A stretch of 15,559 nucleotides of DNA, taken from contig CAKURH010000093.1 of NCBI GenBank assembly GCA_934675625.1, forward strand, positions 1 through 15,559, written 5' to 3'. Source of the stretch: an uncultured Kiritimatiellota bacterium. GTDB lineage: Bacteria; Verrucomicrobiota; Kiritimatiellia; RFP12; UBA1067. Made by a program: the position numbers and the translations under genes. Numbering within the stretch: position 1 is the first letter of the stretch; each line of letters begins with the position of its first letter. Positions 12,419-15,559 of the stretch are shown here, one piece after another. A model generated the notes under the pieces. The model saw only the letters and a list, made by a program, of their open reading frames with translations. It was not told the origin of the DNA and did no database searches.

Positions 12419-14542
12419 AAAAACGGGCGGTTTTGGGCTGTCGCTTGGCATCCGCCAGTCGGCGCGCGGCGAAAGCGAGAGCGTGATCTTCGGGCCGTCG
12501 GGAACGCAGTTGCGCTTGTACTGCGCGGCGAAGAACCGCCGCAGGAACGTCGCGCACGTGCGCGTGATCGTCTCGCGGTCGTAGACGCCGCGAAAGGCGA
12601 TTTCCGCCAACGCCCGCAGCTTCCCGGCCTCAGCCCCGTTCACGAGGAAGTGGTAGAGGAAGAAGTCATGCAGCTCGTAGGGCCCCAACCGCGCCTCCGA
12701 ATCGTTCGCCGCCGCGTCCGGCACGAGTTCCGGCGTGATGGGCGCGTCCGCGATCTCGCGCAGCAGCGGGCCCAGCGGTGCGGACGCCTGCGCGGCCACG
12801 GCACGAAGCGCCGCGAGCACCATCGTCTTCGGCACGGAGGCGTTGACCTGATACATGCTCATGTGGTCGCCGTTGTAGGTGTTCCATCCGAGGGCGATTT
12901 CCGAGAGGTCGCCCGTTCCGACGACGAGCGCGCCCACCATGTTCGCGATATCCATCAGGATTTGCGTCCGCTCGCGCGCCTGCACGTTCTCGAACGCAAG
13001 GTCGTGCGTCTGTCCGTCGTGACCGATGTCCGCCAGGTGCTGACGGCACGCCGCACAAATGTCCACGACGCGCACCTCGGCCCCGACGGCCTGCGCGAGC
13101 GCCACCGCCCGATCCTGCGTCGCGTCGGACGAGGCAAATCCCGGCATGACGACAGCAATCAGCCCCTCTCTCGTGGGGACAGACCCCGCCTTCAGCCGCG
13201 CAACGGCCCGCGCAGCGGCAAGGAGCGCAAGCGCTGAATCCGCACCACCAGAAACGCCAACGACCAGTTTCTGGGCATGCGCGGCCTCCAGACGCCGCGC
13301 CAGCGCAACGGCCTGAATCGTCAACAACTTCTCGACCCACCCCGGCTCGCCAAATTCCATCAAGAACGGATGCGGATCAATAAAATCATTCAAAATTTCA
13401 TTTGAACATTCACTTTTCGCACACTTTTCAGAATTTCCCTTGGGGTCTGTCCCCAAATCTACGGGGTCTGTCCCCTGACTCATTGTCCCCTGGCTCATGG
13501 GGTCTGTCCCCACCTTCAAATCCCCCTCCGTGTCTCCGTGCCTCCGTGTGAGACCTTCGTTCCAAGCCAACTCATTGCAATCACACACAATCAACCTCGT
13601 GGGGACAGACCCCAGCCCCACGCCGCCCATCTCGTTCAACGACGTCTCGGCGCGCCGCCGATAGGCCAGTGCCGCGAAATCAACTGTCGCCGCGACGATT
13701 TCTGATTCTTTTGCGAACAAACTTCCTTTTTTCAGCAACTTTCCGTCCGCCGCAAGGAGGGACTGTCCCCCGAAAACGGCATCGGACGACGATTCGCCCA
13801 CGCCCGCCGAGGCCAGCGCGTAGACGCACCGCAACGCGGCGCTTTGGCTCAGGACGCGCAACTCGCGATGTGCGGCCTTGCCGAGAAATTCGGTGCTCGC
13901 CGAAAGGTTGAAGACGCAGTCGAGTCCTGCAGACGCCAAGCGGGAACTCGGCGGAATCGGCACCCACAGGTCTTCGCAGATTTCAACCGAGAATTTGATA
14001 TTTCTGAACGAAAAGACGAGATTTGTCGCAAACGGCACAGGGCCTGTTCCCTGCCAGTCGGGGTCTGTCCCCACGTTTGAAGAACAGGAATCGGTGGGGT
14101 CTGTCCCCAAAATGCGGGGGTCTGTCCCCACGGGGAGCAGGGCGGTGGACGGGGTGAACTGGCGGTGTTCGTAATACTCGCCGTAGGTCGGCAGGTAGGT
14201 CTTGGGGACAGACCCCCGGATGCGTCCGCCGGAGAGGACAACCGCCGTGTTGAAGAGGCCCGCACCAACCTTCAGCGGCACGCCCACAATCAACGCGAGC
14301 GGCAGGTCGGCCGTCTGCTCCGCGAGATCCCGCAGCGCCTGCCGCGCCGCGTCCAGCACGTCGTCGCGAAAGAACAGGTCGCCGCACGTATAGCCCGTGA
14401 GCGACAGTTCGGGGAACGCAAGAACGGCGACGCCCTGCTCCGCCGCCGCGCGCGCCACCTTCAGATGCTCAACCGCATTCGACGCCGGATCCCCAAGATG
14501 GAGTTCCGGCGTCGCCACGGCGATTCGGTCAATGCCTTTCAC
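12416..14542 (-). CDS. nadE: Glutamine-dependent NAD+ synthetase, repeat-invaded
   Basis: A 708-residue, two-domain enzyme making NAD+ from deamido-NAD+, ATP and glutamine-derived ammonia. Residues 1-300 form a nitrilase-type glutaminase with the triad E45 (FPELSLTGY), K114 (VPKTYLPTYGEYYE) and C189 (VEICEDLW). About 385-708 form the synthetase: ATP loop SGGADSALA (431-439), MPGFASSD, and the conserved VGTGDLSEIALGWNTYNGDHMS and VNASVPKT segments. All key residues are present and the frame is open, so it should be active. Odd: it is longer than many relatives because of two repeat-rich insertions (about 138-170 and 310-390) written as GTDP or GSVP units. AT-rich patches interrupt a GC-rich gene. 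The start is GTG with AGGA four bases upstream; it lies 18 bases after the porin stop, so the two may be co-transcribed. Confidence 0.95.
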   Translation of the reverse strand: MKGIDRIAVATPELHLGDPASNAVEHLKVARAAAEQGVAVLAFPELSLTGYTCGDLFFRDDVLDAARQALRDLAEQTADLPLALIVGVPLKVGAGLFNTAVVLSGGRIRGSVPKTYLPTYGEYYEHRQFTPSTALLPVGTDPRILGTDPTDSCSSNVGTDPDWQGTGPVPFATNLVFSFRNIKFSVEICEDLWVPIPPSSRLASAGLDCVFNLSASTEFLGKAAHRELRVLSQSAALRCVYALASAGVGESSSDAVFGGQSLLAADGKLLKKGSLFAKESEIVAATVDFAALAYRRRAETSLNEMGGVGLGSVPTRLIVCDCNELAWNEGLTRRHGDTEGDLKVGTDPMSQGTMSQGTDPVDLGTDPKGNSEKCAKSECSNEILNDFIDPHPFLMEFGEPGWVEKLLTIQAVALARRLEAAHAQKLVVGVSGGADSALALLAAARAVARLKAGSVPTREGLIAVVMPGFASSDATQDRAVALAQAVGAEVRVVDICAACRQHLADIGHDGQTHDLAFENVQARERTQILMDIANMVGALVVGTGDLSEIALGWNTYNGDHMSMYQVNASVPKTMVLAALRAVAAQASAPLGPLLREIADAPITPELVPDAAANDSEARLGPYELHDFFLYHFLVNGAEAGKLRALAEIAFRGVYDRETITRTCATFLRRFFAAQYKRNCVPDGPKITLSLSPRADWRMPSDSPKPPVF
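13469..13498. repeat. 15-bp tandem duplication in nadE
   Basis: TGTCCCCTGACTCAT (13469-13483) is followed at once by TGTCCCCTGGCTCAT (13484-13498), one base different. It encodes MSQGT twice. It sits between two full 13-mer copies and shows local expansion of the repeat array. Confidence 0.8.
13523..13550. repeat. CACGGAG-type purine-rich microrepeat in nadE
   Basis: On the minus strand the motif CACGGAG recurs three times in succession (CACGGAGG, CACGGAGA, CACGGAGG), encoding T-R-R-H-G-D-T-E-G. It resembles short CACGGAG repeats I recall from many bacterial genomes, a second repeat family in the same linker. Confidence 0.55.
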
Positions 14543-14560
14543 CGTTTCCTGTCCTTTCGT

Positions 14561-15376
14561 TCAGAACGAGAACGCCACGTTCACGCCCCCCCAGACACGC
14601 TGGTTCTTGTCGCGCCCCATGTAGTCCGCCCGCCGCGCGTCGCGGTCGACGATCCACGTGTAGTTGACCTGCGCGCCGACGCTCAGCCAGTCCGTCACGG
14701 CATAGGCCAGCGCCAGTCCCGTCGTCTGGTCGAGGAACGCCGTCTTGTTGACGTCATCGACGCACATGCGCAGATAGGCGTCCGAGCCCATGCCCAGCGA
14801 GACGGACGGGGTCAGCGTCAGGCTCTCGCAGAGCTCGAAGTCGTGAGCGAGCGCGAGGTTGCCATAGAAGAGCCCGTCGTCGTCGTTGTCCCGGTAGTCC
14901 CAGTAGACGGCGGCCGTCGGCGTGACGATCGGGTTGTTGTAGGCGACCGAGAGGTAGAGCTCCTCGTTGCTTTCGCCGTCATCGACGTTCGGGAACGTGT
15001 ACCAGATGTGTCCGGCCTCGATGTCAAAGTCGCCGAAGCTCTTCGCATACGAGACCGTGTAGTCGATCTCCTGGTTGCCCATGTTGCGCACGGGCGAGCC
15101 CTCGCGGCGGTTCGTCAGCTTGAAGCTCGACCAGACGTTCGCGCTGAGCGCGCCGAAATCGCCGAGGTCAAGGCCCAGCGTCGCCGTCGGCTGCCACACG
15201 GGGGCGTCAGAGCAGATTTGCCCGCGCCACATGTAGGAGCTGAAGAAGTCGACCGTGACCTCGACCGACAGCGGCGAGCTTTCGGCCTCCTCCAGTTCAT
15301 TCGTCTCCGCCGCGAGCGCACTGACGGCCATTGCCGCCGCCGCTGCGGAGATTCCCATTCGGATTAAAGTGTTCAT
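14561..15376 (-). CDS. TorF/Gcw_chp-like outer-membrane porin
   Basis: A 271-residue exported beta-barrel protein. Residues 1-22 form an alanine-rich signal peptide with ALA|A cleavage. The mature N-terminus carries VTVDFFSSYMWRGQ (41-53) followed by APVWQPTATLGL, the strand plus (W/F)-R-G plus P-x-x-Q-P pattern seen at the start of TorF/Gcw_chp-type putative porins. Amphipathic strands alternate with D/N-rich turns, and the protein ends VWGGVNVAFSF with the terminal aromatic expected for barrel assembly. It directly follows the ammonium transporter gene in the same direction; porins of this family are known beside glnK-amtB in many bacteria, which supports a role in passing small nitrogen compounds. 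The start is fixed by AGGA at 15384-15387, 7 bases before the ATG. Family membership is likely; substrate is inferred. Confidence 0.72.
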   Translation of the reverse strand: MNTLIRMGISAAAAAMAVSALAAETNELEEAESSPLSVEVTVDFFSSYMWRGQICSDAPVWQPTATLGLDLGDFGALSANVWSSFKLTNRREGSPVRNMGNQEIDYTVSYAKSFGDFDIEAGHIWYTFPNVDDGESNEELYLSVAYNNPIVTPTAAVYWDYRDNDDDGLFYGNLALAHDFELCESLTLTPSVSLGMGSDAYLRMCVDDVNKTAFLDQTTGLALAYAVTDWLSVGAQVNYTWIVDRDARRADYMGRDKNQRVWGGVNVAFSF

Positions 15377-15430
15377 CGTTTTTTCCTGTTTGGATTGGTG
15401 GTTTGGTGGTTACGATTGCTTGCCTCATCT

Positions 15431-15474
15431 GCCCGAAGCGCCGTCCGGCGAGCCGCACAGGCGGCGTTTCGGGC
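15431..15474. other. Long hairpin between the ammonium transporter and porin genes
   Basis: GCCCGAAGCGCCG (15431-15443) pairs with CGGCGTTTCGGGC (15462-15474): 13 pairs with one G-T wobble or mismatch and an 18-nt loop holding a smaller CGGC/GCCG pairing. It begins ten bases after the transporter stop. No T-run follows on the minus strand, so it is more likely an mRNA-stabilising or processing structure, or a repeat, than a full terminator. The remaining 107-bp gap shows no promoter. Confidence 0.5.
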
Positions 15475-15483
15475 TGGCCTCGC

Positions 15484-15559
15484 TTACATGTTCGAGAAGA
15501 ACTGGAAGGAGGCGTAGGCGTCTTGCCCGTGTTCGGTCACGTCGAGGCCCTTGAGCTCG
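15484..15559 (-). CDS. amt: Ammonium transporter, C-terminal end (partial)
   Basis: Only the last 25 codons are inside the window; the 5' part lies beyond the right edge. The readable end, ELKGLDVTEHGQDAYASFQF followed by FSNM and TAA, contains G-L-D-(V/L)-x-E-H-G-x-x-A-Y, the conserved cytoplasmic tail of Amt/AmtB channels that senses the PII protein GlnK. The full protein would be an inner-membrane trimeric ammonium channel. The next gene, 107 bases downstream, encodes a TorF-like porin. The assignment rests on this short but very characteristic tail. Confidence 0.85.
   Translation of the reverse strand, partial: ELKGLDVTEHGQDAYASFQFFSNM

Larger units (their letters stand above)
13175..14216. 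repeat. Nine copies of a 13-bp near-palindrome inside nadE
   Basis: The 13-mer GGGGTCTGTCCCC, or its reverse complement GGGGACAGACCCC, occurs at 13175, 13442, 13463, 13499, 13601, 14060, 14096, 14117 and 14204 (start coordinates). Three copies (13175, 13601, 14204) are in the opposite orientation to the other six. Partial copies occur near 13484-13493 and 13759-13771. All nine start coordinates are congruent to 2 modulo 3, so they are always read as G-T-D-P or G-S-V-P. I found no copy elsewhere in the window. Confidence 0.93.

Noticed and set aside
10723..12486. A 587-codon plus-strand frame opposite glyQS
   Set aside because: Its composition is that of a shadow of codons on the other strand, and glyQS motifs are unambiguous.
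13175..14216. A CRISPR array in the repeat-rich region
   Set aside because: The repeats are 13 bp, irregularly spaced, in both orientations, and lie inside an intact enzyme gene, so they do not fit a CRISPR.

Overview
The window reads as a GC-rich bacterial chromosome segment in which every supportable gene lies on the minus strand; the plus strand has only shadow reading frames. Two outer-membrane beta-barrel proteins and a lipoprotein show a diderm cell. The gene set and the abundance of short palindromic repeats suggest a PVC-superphylum organism (Kiritimatiellota/Verrucomicrobiota-like, gut or sediment). That taxonomic placement is inference; there is no rRNA or other marker here.

Layout from high to low coordinate, which is the direction of transcription. 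15559-14561: the last 25 codons of an ammonium transporter, then a TorF/Gcw_chp-like outer-membrane porin. 14542-12416: glutamine-dependent NAD synthetase (nadE), peppered with nine in-frame copies of a 13-bp near-palindrome. 12399-10753: single-chain glycyl-tRNA synthetase, whose promoter overlaps the nadE stop codon. 10723-4002: a likely operon of dCMP deaminase, triosephosphate isomerase, a leucine-rich-repeat lipoprotein, a MATE/MOP-type transporter, a GT-C membrane glycosyltransferase and DXP synthase (dxs). The genes are tightly spaced (45, 17, 5, -4 and 29 bp), and a strong extended -10 promoter sits directly before the first one. 3905-2622: O-acetylhomoserine sulfhydrylase (metY) with a well-formed promoter and two operator-like dyads. 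2507-1632: a DUF3034-type outer-membrane protein preceded by the same dyad. 1536-131: two type II toxin-antitoxin pairs in tandem, in visibly less GC-rich DNA, the second bracketed by related hairpin repeats.

Functional links. TpiA interconverts DHAP and glyceraldehyde 3-phosphate, which Dxs condenses with pyruvate to start isoprenoid synthesis. GT-C glycosyltransferases use polyprenyl-linked sugars and MOP-superfamily members include lipid-linked glycan flippases, so the dxs operon could serve lipid-linked glycosylation (inference). The CTACC-N5-GGTAG dyad before both metY and the DUF3034 gene suggests a small sulfur-related regulon. The Amt-porin pairing suggests outer-membrane passage of nitrogen compounds.

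Most notable: nine repeat copies in nadE, all in one codon phase; the shared metY/DUF3034 operator; recurrent TGNTATA(A/C)T extended -10 promoters, including an apparently leaderless dCMP deaminase transcript; and a 9-bp periodic CTAG array at the start of the lipoprotein gene.
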